The notes beneath the pieces were generated by a model. It saw only the letters and a program-made list of their open reading frames with translations, was not told the DNA's origin and made no database searches. The position numbers were made by a program, and so were the translations under genes. 64,000 nt of DNA. Source: Paractinoplanes maris (GTDB taxonomy: Bacteria; Actinomycetota; Actinomycetes; Mycobacteriales; Micromonosporaceae). Positions 23,506 through 31,886 of the stretch are shown here, one piece after another. The DNA lies in contig NZ_JALPVL010000010.1 of the NCBI RefSeq assembly GCF_023544465.1, positions 62,001 to 126,000 on the forward strand, given 5' to 3'. How positions within the stretch are numbered: position 1 is the first letter of the stretch; every line of letters begins with the position of its first letter.

Positions 23506-23886
23506 GTGCGATTGATCCTGAACGTCCTCTGGTTCATCTTCGGCAGCGGCTTCGTGCTCGCGATCGGCTACGGCGTGGCCGCCCTCATCTGCTTCGCGCT
23601 GATCGTGACGATTCCCTTCGGGATCGCCTCGTTGCGGCTCGCGGTCTACGCGTTGTGGCCCTTCGGCCGTACGGTGGTCAGCCGCCCCACCGCGGGCCTC
23701 GGCTCCGGCGTCGGCAACATCATCTGGGTGGTCGTGGCCGGCTGGTGGCTGGCCCTCACCCACATCGTGGCCGGCGTCGCCCAGTGCGTGACCATCATCG
23801 GGATCCCGTTCGGCATCGCCAACTTCAAGCTCGTACCGGTCGCTTTCTGGCCCCTCGGCCGGGAGATCGTCGACCTCAGCGAGTGA
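23506..23886 (+). CDS. yccF: YccF (DUF307) inner-membrane protein
   Basis: A 126-residue protein with two copies of the YccF signature (TIPFGIASLRLAVYALWPFGR and IGIPFGIANFKL...FWPLGRE), each preceded by a membrane segment. Function in any organism is poorly known. The GTG at 23506 is used; a CATGCT -10-like box ends 6 bases before it, so the transcript may be leaderless. It follows the MscS gene by 30 bases. Confidence 0.9.
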   Translation: MRLILNVLWFIFGSGFVLAIGYGVAALICFALIVTIPFGIASLRLAVYALWPFGRTVVSRPTAGLGSGVGNIIWVVVAGWWLALTHIVAGVAQCVTIIGIPFGIANFKLVPVAFWPLGREIVDLSE

Positions 23887-24083
23887 CGCGCACCGCATCG
23901 CGGCGCCGGGGAACGGGCGTGAGCTGCGCAGGTCTGCCGCCGGCGCGACCGTGACCGGTGACACCGCGCGCAGCGGCGCTGCGTCCCGGGCCGCCCGGGT
24001 ACCACGCGCCCGACACCCGGGGCCGGAAAGACCAGGGACCTTCCCTGGGCCGGCCGGTGGGGACGAAGGGCCAGAGTGACGTC

Positions 24084-24749
24084 ATGGACGACTCCATCGC
24101 GTACCCCCCGGCGGGCATCGCCGCCCGGGACCAGAGCCACATCCTGTTCGCCCAGACGATGCTCTTCGTCGCGGGCACCGCCGCCCTGTTCGCCTTCGGC
24201 GCCTATCTGGGGCGCGACCTCGGCGGCGGCACGGCCATCATCGCCTACATCGCCTCGTTTGCCGCCCTGATCGGCATGCAGTTCGCGGCCCGCCGCTCGC
24301 GGGAGCTCACGATCGGGCTGCTCGCCGCGTTCGGCCTGTTCATCGGTCTGGCCGTGGCGCCCACGCTGTCCTACTACGCCAGCCAGGACCCGCAGGCGCT
24401 GTGGCAGTCGGGCGGCGCGACAGCTCTGTTCATCGCGGGCTTCGGCGCGGCCGGCTACGCCACCCGGCGCGACCTGTCGGTGCTGGCCCGCTACGCCTTC
24501 TGGGCGCTGGTGGCGCTGATCGTCTTCGGCATCGTGCTCATCTTCGTGAACATCCCGAACGGCGCCCTGATCTACGCGGTGCTCGGCCTGGTCATCTTCG
24601 CCGTGCTGACGATGGTCGACTTCCAGCGCCTGCGCCGCAACACGGATCTCAACTCGGCCCCGCTGATCGCCGCGTCGATCTTCCTGGACATCCTCAACGT
24701 CTTCCTGTTCTTCCTGCAGATCTTCGGCGGCCGCTCCAACGACCGCTGA
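24084..24749 (+). CDS. Bax inhibitor-1/YccA family membrane protein
   Basis: A 221-residue protein with seven predicted membrane helices and the family's typical C-terminal pattern (VIFAVLTMVDFQRLRR, then FLDILNVFLFFLQIF). Related proteins are calcium-leak channels or interact with membrane proteases; the role here is unknown. The ATG at 24084 is the first with a family-like N-terminus. About 200 bases without a gene precede it; I see no recognisable motif there. Confidence 0.9.
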   Translation: MDDSIAYPPAGIAARDQSHILFAQTMLFVAGTAALFAFGAYLGRDLGGGTAIIAYIASFAALIGMQFAARRSRELTIGLLAAFGLFIGLAVAPTLSYYASQDPQALWQSGGATALFIAGFGAAGYATRRDLSVLARYAFWALVALIVFGIVLIFVNIPNGALIYAVLGLVIFAVLTMVDFQRLRRNTDLNSAPLIAASIFLDILNVFLFFLQIFGGRSNDR

Positions 24750-24835
24750 CCAGCCGCCAGGACGCGCCGGCGACGAACGACCGTCAGGGCGCGCCGGCGA
24801 GGAGTCCGCCTCAGGTGCGGTGGTGGCCCAGCCGG

Positions 24836-25033
24836 TCAGTATCCGCCGTGGGACCCGCTGTCCCAGTCACCGGGCGTGGGGTCGTTACCGGTCCCGCCGG
24901 AGTCGCCGCCGCTGTTGTCGGCGACGCGCGGACGACCGCGGTTCCTGGCCCAGGAGATCACGCCGAGCACGATGACGGCGAGCAGGATCACGCCCAGGGC
25001 GATCGCACCGACCAGCTGAATGGTGGCAGTCAT
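24836..25033 (-). CDS. Small single-pass membrane protein
   Basis: A 65-residue protein: one membrane helix at residues ~7-28 (VGAIALGVILLAVIVLGVIS) followed by a basic patch and a Gly/Asp/Ser-rich tail ending GSHGGY. Not recognised. The ATG at 25033 directly precedes the helix; a longer upstream start would give an unlikely arginine-rich leader. It lies 17 bases after the stop of the DUF2256 gene on the same strand. Confidence 0.6.
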   Translation of the reverse strand: MTATIQLVGAIALGVILLAVIVLGVISWARNRGRPRVADNSGGDSGGTGNDPTPGDWDSGSHGGY

Positions 25034-25050
25034 GGCGGCAGCGTAGACGC

Positions 25051-25383
25051 TCAGGTCGCGGTGATCTCGACGTCCCCGCGGGCGGTGCTGGGATCGACGG
25101 GACGCCCCTTCTGCGTCCACCGCACGCGGCCGGCGGCGGCGAGCCGGCGGGCCGCGCGCCGCACCTCCTCGCGCTCACCGTCGACGCCGGCGAGCGGGAA
25201 GCGCCGGGTCCGCCCGGCGGTGGCCAGGATCCGCGCCTCGAGCTCCCGGTCGCAGTCGCGCAAACCCCGTCGCCGGCACGCACTGCTGCACCAGCGCACC
25301 TGATCCCAGTCGTCGGCCCACGCCTTGCGCCAGGTGATCGCCCGCCCGCACGAGGCGCAGGTCTTGGGTTCCGGAGACGGCAC
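25051..25383 (-). CDS. DUF2256-DUF3253 domain protein
   Basis: A 110-residue protein. Residues ~6-40 form a zinc-ribbon-like DUF2256 unit (KTCASCGRAITW, then WCSSACRRRG). The rest is a DUF3253 winged-helix-like unit (LEARILATAGR, RRAARRLAAAGRV, GRPVDPSTARGDVEI). Function unknown. I chose the GTG at 25383 because TAAGAT lies exactly 7 bases upstream on the minus strand, giving a leaderless transcript; a longer start would add a low-complexity leader. Confidence 0.78.
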   Translation of the reverse strand: MPSPEPKTCASCGRAITWRKAWADDWDQVRWCSSACRRRGLRDCDRELEARILATAGRTRRFPLAGVDGEREEVRRAARRLAAAGRVRWTQKGRPVDPSTARGDVEITAT

Positions 25384-25527
25384 AGAGCCGATCTTAAGCA
25401 GGGACCCCACGATCGCTGTGGGGAAGTGCGGGCCCAGCGCGCCGGCACCAGATTCTCGCGGTGCCCGTCTTGCCACCCCGCCTGCCCTGTGACGCATCGG
25501 CGATCATCTCGGTGAGGGGCGGAACCC

Positions 25528-25644
25528 ATGGCACTGCCGGGAAAGAAGACGGGGCGCGTGACGCGGTCGCTGGACGCGACGTCGACGGAGATCGCCGCGT
25601 TGCGGTCGTCGCTCGGTGATGCCGCGCCGGAGAGCCGGAGGTAG
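25528..25644 (+). CDS. Possible 38-residue protein
   Basis: ATG at 25528 with a GAGGGG site 8 bases ahead, reading MALPGKKTGRVTRSLDAT to a TAG at 25644. It is basic, has one short amphipathic stretch, and no recognised family. The strong ribosome-binding site is the only support. It converges on the phosphotransferase gene. Confidence 0.35.
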   Translation: MALPGKKTGRVTRSLDATSTEIAALRSSLGDAAPESRR

Positions 25645-25653
25645 CCCTCCCGG

Positions 25654-26427
25654 TCACGGCGACCAGAAGGCGTCGGGGAGGGTCCGGACGTCGGCGGCGG
25701 AGCGTTCGAGAAGGGCGGCGATGGGCAGCAGGGCGATCGAGGCCGGATCGCCGGCGCCGGCCATCCGGCGGATCACGGCGGCCTGGCGTTGCGCTCGCTG
25801 GGGGACCACGGCGCCGAGGACGCGGCGGTCGCCGGCGTAGCCATACGCGTCGAGCAGGAGATGCAGGCGGCGGGACCGCTCCCGCCGGTCCTGCTCGCTG
25901 ACCGGGCCGCCGTCGTGCGGGGACGCCAGGGGGACCCAGGTCAGGGCGGAGAACGCCAGGTCCCAGTCGGGGGTGGACGGGCCGGCGACGTCCCAGTCGC
26001 AGAAGCCGATCAGCCGGTCGCCGTCGACCACCGCGTTGTACGGGGACGCGTCCTGATGGCCGATGATCAGACCCGGACCCATCGTGCCGCCGATGAACCA
26101 GTGCTCGTCCGGCGGCGGGGTGAAGCCGGCGGTCAGGTCGTGGACCCGGCGAAGCCACCGGCCGACCTGGGCCAGCATCGCGTCGGCCGACGCCCAGCCG
26201 GGCGGGGAGTCGCGGCCGGCGAAGGTCTCCCCGGGCAGATAGGTGAGCATCTCGCGGCCCTGGTCGTCGAAGCCGAGCGCGCGCGGTGCGGCGTCGAAGC
26301 CGGCCGCCTCCAGATGTCGCAACACCGCGTGCACGCTCGCCGTCCAGGGTGCGGCCCGCTTGTGGACGACGCCGTCGATCAGGACGGCGCCGGTCGTGTT
26401 GCCGCCGGGCAGGACGACTTCGGGCAT
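25654..26427 (-). CDS. Aminoglycoside phosphotransferase-like (APH) kinase
   Basis: A 257-residue APH-fold kinase. It has the N-lobe lysine region (DGVVHKRAAPW), the catalytic-loop equivalent IIGHQDASPYN and the metal-binding FCDWDVAGPSTPDWDLA. Family members phosphorylate aminoglycosides, choline or other alcohols; the substrate here is not evident. The ATG at 26427 is preferred because a longer start gives an unlikely leader and a TACACA -10-like box lies 6 bases upstream. Confidence 0.82.
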   Translation of the reverse strand: MPEVVLPGGNTTGAVLIDGVVHKRAAPWTASVHAVLRHLEAAGFDAAPRALGFDDQGREMLTYLPGETFAGRDSPPGWASADAMLAQVGRWLRRVHDLTAGFTPPPDEHWFIGGTMGPGLIIGHQDASPYNAVVDGDRLIGFCDWDVAGPSTPDWDLAFSALTWVPLASPHDGGPVSEQDRRERSRRLHLLLDAYGYAGDRRVLGAVVPQRAQRQAAVIRRMAGAGDPASIALLPIAALLERSAADVRTLPDAFWSP

Positions 26428-26471
26428 GCACCGTGTGTAGCAGGCGCCGACCGGCGGGGACACCGAGTTTC

Positions 26472-27635
26472 TCAGCGGGCCGGCGCGGTGGGCGACGGGG
26501 TGTGGCCGGGGGCGATGGAGGCCTGCACCATCAGGGCGGCGGCGCCGATGGCGGCGGCGTCCCGGGGCTGGGCCGAGAGCTCCACGACGGTTTCGTGGCG
26601 GTGCCGGGCGTGGGCGGTCGCGGCCAGATGGGTGCGCAGGCGGCGGGCGTAGATCGACCCCGCCACCGCCATGCCGGGGCCGGTGAGCACGAGGCGGCCC
26701 AGGTCGAGCAGGTTGACCATCGAGGTGACGGCCACGGCCAGGTAGGCGGCGGCGCGGTCGACCAGCTCGAAGGCCTCGGGATCACCGCTCACGGCGGCCC
26801 GGGCCAGAACGTCGTACGCGCTGGGAACCGAGACCGGCAAGCGCAAGCGAGCCGCCAGGGCGTCGTCGGCGCGGGCGGCCTCGACGGTGGCGGCCATCGA
26901 CGCGTAGCGCTCGACGCAGCCGGTGTTGCCGCAGGGGCACGGCCGTCCGTCGTACGCGATCGACAGGTGGCCCAGCTCGCCGGCGTCAAAGCTCGTGCCG
27001 CGGAACAGCGCGCCGCCGAAGACCAGGCCCGCGCCGACGCCGGTGGAGAGGTAGACACTGCCGAACGACTGGTCACGCGAGACGCGGCGGCTCCAGAACT
27101 CGCCCAGCGCGGCCGCCGCTGAGTCGTTCTCGATCAGCACCGGCAGGCCGAGGCGGTCGGCCAGCACCCTCGCCCAACCGGGGGCCACGCGGGCGGCCGG
27201 CGCGACCACGGCCAGGCCCTCGACGCGGTCGCGGGGCAGGTCGAGCCCGGCCGTGAAGTCGTCGAACCGGGTGGCCAGCAGCGCCGGCTCGGGCCGATCG
27301 CCGAGCGGGACCACCTCGCGGCCGACCACCCCGCCGGTCAGGTCGACGGCCACGCAGGTGACCGTTTCCGGTCCGAGGTGGAAGCCGATGCCGAAACGGC
27401 TGCCGGGGGCGATCGCCAGCAGCTTGCGGGGCGCGCCGCGCACCGAGTCGGCCGAGCCGGACTCGAGGATGACGCCGTCGGCGATAAGGTCGCGCACGAT
27501 GACCGAGATGGACGGCTGGGTGAGACCGGTGAGCTCGGCCAGCTCGACCCGGCTGACCGCGGCCGCCGACCGGACCACGTCCACGACGAGGGCGCGGCTG
27601 CCCGGCCCGGCCGCGGGCGCTTCTCGACGTGCCAT
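26472..27635 (-). CDS. ROK-family transcriptional regulator
   Basis: A 387-residue sugar-responsive repressor. A winged helix at ~15-70 (SRVELAELTGLTQPSISVIV) is followed by a ROK kinase-like sugar domain with the zinc-binding CPCGNTGCVERYAS motif, the ENDSAAAALGE catalytic region and TGVGAGLVF. It is divergent from the LacI-like sensor and near the mannoside importer, so it is the likely repressor of that locus. The target may be the AT-rich element at 28548-28568 (inference). The ATG at 27635 is used. Confidence 0.9.
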   Translation of the reverse strand: MARREAPAAGPGSRALVVDVVRSAAAVSRVELAELTGLTQPSISVIVRDLIADGVILESGSADSVRGAPRKLLAIAPGSRFGIGFHLGPETVTCVAVDLTGGVVGREVVPLGDRPEPALLATRFDDFTAGLDLPRDRVEGLAVVAPAARVAPGWARVLADRLGLPVLIENDSAAAALGEFWSRRVSRDQSFGSVYLSTGVGAGLVFGGALFRGTSFDAGELGHLSIAYDGRPCPCGNTGCVERYASMAATVEAARADDALAARLRLPVSVPSAYDVLARAAVSGDPEAFELVDRAAAYLAVAVTSMVNLLDLGRLVLTGPGMAVAGSIYARRLRTHLAATAHARHRHETVVELSAQPRDAAAIGAAALMVQASIAPGHTPSPTAPAR

Positions 27636-27682
27636 CAGTGCGTCCTTGTCTCGCTCGACTGCCCAGGCGCTACCGTACCTGG

Positions 27683-28510
27683 GTGACACAGGGGCAGCGG
27701 CGGGTCGGGCTCGTTCTCGCGCGTGCCTCGCGGGTGCTCGGCGAGGAGCCGTATTACCACGAGTTCCTCGAGGGGCTGGAGCGCGTGCTCACCCCGGCCG
27801 GGGTGTCGGTGCTGGTCACGGTGGTCACCGACCGGGCGGCCGAGAGCGCCGTCTATGAGCGCTGGGCCGCCCAGGGGCGCGTCGACGGTGTGGTGCTGGT
27901 CGACCTGGCGCCGGGCGACACCCGGGTCGAGCTGATCGCCCGGCTCGGCCTGCCGGCGGTGGTGCTGGGGGCGCCGTCGACCGCGCCGGGGCTGCCGACC
28001 GTGTGGACCGACGACGCCGGGTTCGCGCAGGAGGCCGTGCGGTTCCTGGCCGACCGCGGGCACCGGGTGATCGGGCACATCAGCGGGCCGCACACCTTCG
28101 CCCACACCCAGCTGCGGCAGGCGGGGGCCGAGACCGAGGCCGGCGTACGGGGTGTGGCTCTGCTGCGGGCCGAGGGCGATTACTCGTACGAGTCGGGGCG
28201 TGCCGCCACTGCCGCGCTCCTGCCTCAGGGGCCGACGGCGATCGTGTGCGACAACGATCTGATGGCCCTGGCCGCCCTCGACGAGCTGCGCGACCGTGCG
28301 CTCACCGTGCCCGGCGACGTCTCGGTCGTCGCGTGGGACGACTCGGCGTTGTGCCAGCTGGCCACGCCGCCGTTGTCGGCGATGAGTCACGACGTCGGGC
28401 GGATCGGGGAGCTGGCCGGGGGAGCTCTGCTCGACGCCCTGGCCGGGAAGCCGCCGGCCGTCTACGAGGCACCCGCCGCCCACATCGTGGCCCGAGCCAG
28501 CACGAACTGA
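27683..28510 (+). CDS. LacI/GalR-type sugar-sensor domain lacking the DNA-binding domain
   Basis: A 275-residue protein that begins directly at the periplasmic-binding-like core of a LacI-family repressor (RRVGLVLARASRVLGEEPYYHEFLEGLE) and keeps the sensor hallmarks (VDLAPGDTRVELIAR, ALDELRDRALTVPGDVSVVAWDDS). The ~55-residue HTH and hinge normally found before this point are absent; no HTH is coded upstream in any frame. TACCGT lies 6 bases before the GTG at 27683, giving a leaderless start. It stands between the ROK regulator and the importer. It could act as a sugar sensor through another protein or as a decayed repressor. Confidence 0.8.
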   Translation: MTQGQRRVGLVLARASRVLGEEPYYHEFLEGLERVLTPAGVSVLVTVVTDRAAESAVYERWAAQGRVDGVVLVDLAPGDTRVELIARLGLPAVVLGAPSTAPGLPTVWTDDAGFAQEAVRFLADRGHRVIGHISGPHTFAHTQLRQAGAETEAGVRGVALLRAEGDYSYESGRAATAALLPQGPTAIVCDNDLMALAALDELRDRALTVPGDVSVVAWDDSALCQLATPPLSAMSHDVGRIGELAGGALLDALAGKPPAVYEAPAAHIVARASTN

Positions 28511-28547
28511 ACCCGTCGCCGACCTGCCGTTTCTCGATCCTGCGACC

Positions 28548-28598
28548 ACTTAAATTATTAATCTATGGTTGACATGACGGCAATGTAGGTCACATGCT
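28548..28598 (+). promoter_or_regulatory. Promoter of the mannoside import operon with AT-rich operator candidate
   Basis: TTGACA at 28569-28574 and CATGCT at 28593-28598 (18-base spacer) form the promoter. Just upstream, 28548-28568 holds a block that is about three-quarters A+T (core TTAAATTATTAA), exceptional in this GC-rich region and in the style of ROK-repressor operators. Transcription would start near 28605. Confidence 0.55.
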
Positions 28599-28626
28599 GG
28601 GCGCCCGACGACGAATGGGTAGCGGC

Positions 28627-29940
28627 ATGATCAATAGACGGCACTTCCTCGAACTGGGCGTGGCGGCGACCGCCCTGGCGCTCGCGGCCGGATGCACCGG
28701 CGGCGCGGGCGGGGACGACGAGACGGGCACGACCGGCGGTGCGGTCACCGGCGAGATCACGGTCCTGACCAATCGCACCGACCTGGCCGAGACGACCCTT
28801 CCGGCGTACGCGAAGAGGTTCGAGGCCGAATACCCGGGCACCAAGGTCAGCTTCGAGCCGGTGACCAACTACGAGGGCGACGTCACCACCCAGCTCAGCT
28901 CGGGCGACTACGGCGACGTGCTGCTCATCCCCAACACGGTGGCCGTGGATCAGCTGGGGCAGTTCTTCGAGCCGCTCGGCAGCACCGCCGATCTGAAAGC
29001 GAAATACCGGTTCGTCGACGAGAAGGCGTTCGACGGGCAGGTCTACGGGCTGTCGATCGGCGGTGTGGCCAACGGGTTCGTCGTCAACAAGCGGATCTGG
29101 CAGCAGGCGGGCATCACCGCGCCGCCCGCGACGACCGACGAGTTCCTGGCCGGCCTGGCCGCGGTCAAGTCGAAGACCGGGGCGGTGCCGTTCTACACGA
29201 ACTACAAGGACGGGTGGCCGCTGAGCTTCTTCAACAGCCAGCGGGCGATCGTGGCCGACCCCGCTATCAACGACAAGTTCCCGGCCGACCCCGCGCCCTG
29301 GCAACCCGGCAAGATCGAGTACGTCACCGACGGTCTCCTGTTCGACATCGTGCGCGGCGGTCTCAGCGAGAAGGACCCGCTCACCACGAACTGGGAAGGC
29401 TCCAAGCCGATGATCGCGACCGGCAAGGTGGCCACCATGTTGCTCGGCTCGTGGGCCGTGCCGCAGATGAAGGACGCGGCGAAGGCGGCCGGGGCGGATC
29501 CCGCGGACATCGCGTTCTGGCCGTTCCCGTATCAGAGCGGGGGCAAGTTCCACGCGCGCATCGAGGGTGACTACAAGGCGGCCGTGAGCAAGTCGTCGGA
29601 CAACAAGGCGACGGCGCGGGCCTGGCTCGACTGGTTCGTGACCGAGTCGGGCTTCGCGGGCGACCAGGAAGCCATCCCGCCGGTCATCGGGCAGCCGCTG
29701 CCGGCGTCGCTCCAGGCGTTCCAGGACACCGGGGTCGAGCTGGTCGAGCTGCCGGCGGCGACCACCAACGCCGGCAAGGAGGACGAGATCATCAAGGACT
29801 CCGAGATCGACCTGGCCGGCCACATCTACCGGCAGAAGCTGGTGGACATCGCCCGTGGTGCGGCCAAGGGCTCCAAGGAGTCGTACTTCGCCGACCTGAA
29901 CAAGCGGTGGGGCGAGGCGCAGCGGCGGGTCATGGGATGA
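28627..29940 (+). CDS. ABC sugar-importer solute-binding lipoprotein
   Basis: A 437-residue family 1 extracellular binding protein. The N-terminus carries a twin-arginine motif (NRRHFLEL) and a lipobox (LAAGC), so it is probably a Tat-exported lipoprotein held on the outer face of the membrane. The mature protein has the usual two-lobe pattern (YAKRFEAEYPGTKVSFEPV; DGQVYGLSIGG). Position with two permeases and mannan-degrading enzymes suggests binding of manno-oligosaccharides (inference). The ATG at 28627 agrees with the promoter; earlier starts at 28594 and 28615 lie too close to the -10. Its TGA overlaps the next ATG. Confidence 0.9.
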   Translation: MINRRHFLELGVAATALALAAGCTGGAGGDDETGTTGGAVTGEITVLTNRTDLAETTLPAYAKRFEAEYPGTKVSFEPVTNYEGDVTTQLSSGDYGDVLLIPNTVAVDQLGQFFEPLGSTADLKAKYRFVDEKAFDGQVYGLSIGGVANGFVVNKRIWQQAGITAPPATTDEFLAGLAAVKSKTGAVPFYTNYKDGWPLSFFNSQRAIVADPAINDKFPADPAPWQPGKIEYVTDGLLFDIVRGGLSEKDPLTTNWEGSKPMIATGKVATMLLGSWAVPQMKDAAKAAGADPADIAFWPFPYQSGGKFHARIEGDYKAAVSKSSDNKATARAWLDWFVTESGFAGDQEAIPPVIGQPLPASLQAFQDTGVELVELPAATTNAGKEDEIIKDSEIDLAGHIYRQKLVDIARGAAKGSKESYFADLNKRWGEAQRRVMG

Positions 29941-30905
29941 CGGCGCTGCCCTCGCGGCCGGAGTCGCGGGTTCCCCCGGTATTTCGCGCGGAATCGCGGG
30001 TTTCGCGGGCGGGCGCTTCGCCACCGGACCCGCCTCGGAGGAAGCGCCGGGTCGCGACGCACTGGCTCTATCTGGGCCCGGCCGTGGCACTGCTGATCAC
30101 TTTCACGTACGTGCCGGTCGCGAACATGGTCTGGTACAGCTTCCACAAGTGGGACGGCCTCGACGTCACGATGGACCCGGTCGGCTGGGACAACTACGTA
30201 CGGGTCCTGACCGACGAGCGCTACTGGCGGGTCTTCCTGATCAGCCTCTACTACTTCGTGGCGTCGTTCGCCCAGATCGCCATCGCGCTCTACTTCGCGG
30301 TGCTGCTGTCGTTCAACACCCGGTTCCGCAACCTGTTCAAGGGCATCCTGTTCTTCCCGTACCTGCTCAACGGCGTCGCCGTCGGGTTCGTGTTCCTGTA
30401 CCTGTTCCAGCCGGGCGGCACGCTCGACAGCGTTCTCGAGCTCGTGGGGCTGGGGGAGCACACGCGGCTGTGGCTGGGCGATCCGGACGTCGCGAACATC
30501 TCGCTCGCGGGGACGTCGGTGTGGCGGTTCACCGGGTTGAGCTTCGTGCTCTTCCTGGGGGCCATCCAGTCGATCCCGGGCGAGATCTACGAGGCGGCGG
30601 ATCTCGACGGGGCCAATCGGTGGCACCAGTTCCGGTACATCATCGCGCCGGGCATCCGCCGCATCATCAGCCTGAGCTTCATCCTGGCCATCTCGGGAAG
30701 CCTGGCCGTCTTCGAGATCCCGTTCATCATGACCGGCGGCGCGAACGGCACCCGCACGTTTGTCGTCCAGGCCTACGAGACGGCGTTCCAGTTCCGGCAG
30801 ATCGGTCTCGCCTCGGCCATGGCCGTGGTGCTGCTGCTGATCGTCCTGCTGGTCACCTGGATCCAGCGCCGCCTGATCCCCGACGACGAGGTGAGCCTGT
30901 CATGA
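29937..30905 (+). CDS. ABC sugar-importer permease (MalF-like)
   Basis: A 322-residue inner-membrane permease with six main helices. The EAA loop reads EIYEAADLDGANRWHQFRYI, the contact site for the ATPase. Start ATG 29937 overlaps the binding-protein stop (ATGA), and its own stop overlaps the next permease, so the three genes are translationally coupled. No ATPase gene is in the operon; such carbohydrate importers in actinobacteria commonly share the MsiK-type ATPase encoded elsewhere (established). Confidence 0.92.
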   Translation: MTALPSRPESRVPPVFRAESRVSRAGASPPDPPRRKRRVATHWLYLGPAVALLITFTYVPVANMVWYSFHKWDGLDVTMDPVGWDNYVRVLTDERYWRVFLISLYYFVASFAQIAIALYFAVLLSFNTRFRNLFKGILFFPYLLNGVAVGFVFLYLFQPGGTLDSVLELVGLGEHTRLWLGDPDVANISLAGTSVWRFTGLSFVLFLGAIQSIPGEIYEAADLDGANRWHQFRYIIAPGIRRIISLSFILAISGSLAVFEIPFIMTGGANGTRTFVVQAYETAFQFRQIGLASAMAVVLLLIVLLVTWIQRRLIPDDEVSLS

Positions 30906-31783
30906 CCCCCGGACGAGCGTCCACCGCGGCCCCGAGCCCTGGGTGGGGAGGTGGGCGGGGAGCGGCGAACGTGGCCGCGACCGGCAAGTACGCCTCCCTG
31001 GTCGTGGCGTCGGTGATCGTGCTGGTGCCGTTGGTCGTGGTGCTGTTCGCGGCGTTCAAGACCCACGCTGAATACAGCACCAGCGGACCGCTGACCCCGC
31101 CGCGGAACTGGCTGAACTTCGACAACTTCGCGACCGCCTGGTCCCAGGGGCACATGCTGCGCGGCTTCTGGAACACGACGGTCATCCTGGTGATCTCGCT
31201 GGCCGGCACCGTTTTCGTGGGCACGCTGGCGGCGTACGCGATCAGCCGTTTCTCCTTCGCCCTGAAGCGTGTCGTGCTGGGGATGTTCCTGGTCGCGGCG
31301 CTCGTGCCGGGCGTGACGACGCAGGTGGCGACCTATCAGATCGTCAAGTCGATGGGCCTGGTCAACACCCCGTGGGCGGCGATCGTGCTGTTCCTCGGCA
31401 CGGACATCGTCTCGATTTACATCTTCATCCAGTTCATGCAGTCGATCCCGCGCAGTCTCGACGAGGCCGCGGTCATCGACGGCGCCAGCCGCTTCACCGT
31501 CTACCGCAAGGTGATCCTGCCGCTGATGCGCCCGGCCATCGCCACCGTCGTGATCATCAAGGGCATCGCCATCTACAACGAGTTCTACATCCCGTTCCTC
31601 TATCTGCGATCACCCGACCTGAACGTCATCTCCACCGCCCTGTTCCGCTTCAAAGGCCCGTACGGCGCCCAGTGGGAGACGATCGCGGCCTGCACGATGA
31701 TCGTCATCCTCCCCACGGTCCTGATCTTCCTGCTGCTCCAGCGCTTCATCTACAACGGCGTGACCGCCGGAGCCACCAAGTGA
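30902..31783 (+). CDS. ABC sugar-importer permease (MalG-like)
   Basis: A 293-residue permease, partner of the previous one, with six helices and the EAA loop SLDEAAVIDGASRFTVYRKV. The short N-terminal extension is rich in glycine. ATG 30902 overlaps the upstream TGA. The next gene, beta-mannosidase, follows after 103 bases that contain a dyad CGCGA-GAGCTG-TCGCG (31811-31826), possibly regulatory. Confidence 0.92.
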   Translation: MTPGRASTAAPSPGWGGGRGAANVAATGKYASLVVASVIVLVPLVVVLFAAFKTHAEYSTSGPLTPPRNWLNFDNFATAWSQGHMLRGFWNTTVILVISLAGTVFVGTLAAYAISRFSFALKRVVLGMFLVAALVPGVTTQVATYQIVKSMGLVNTPWAAIVLFLGTDIVSIYIFIQFMQSIPRSLDEAAVIDGASRFTVYRKVILPLMRPAIATVVIIKGIAIYNEFYIPFLYLRSPDLNVISTALFRFKGPYGAQWETIAACTMIVILPTVLIFLLLQRFIYNGVTAGATK

Positions 31784-31886
31784 CCACGTCGCCGCAGCTC
31801 CCACGCCCGCCGCGAGAGCTGTCGCGAGCGCGGTATGCGCCTCTGAGCACCGAATCGAACCATCGTGTCCCGGCAGGAGCCATGAA

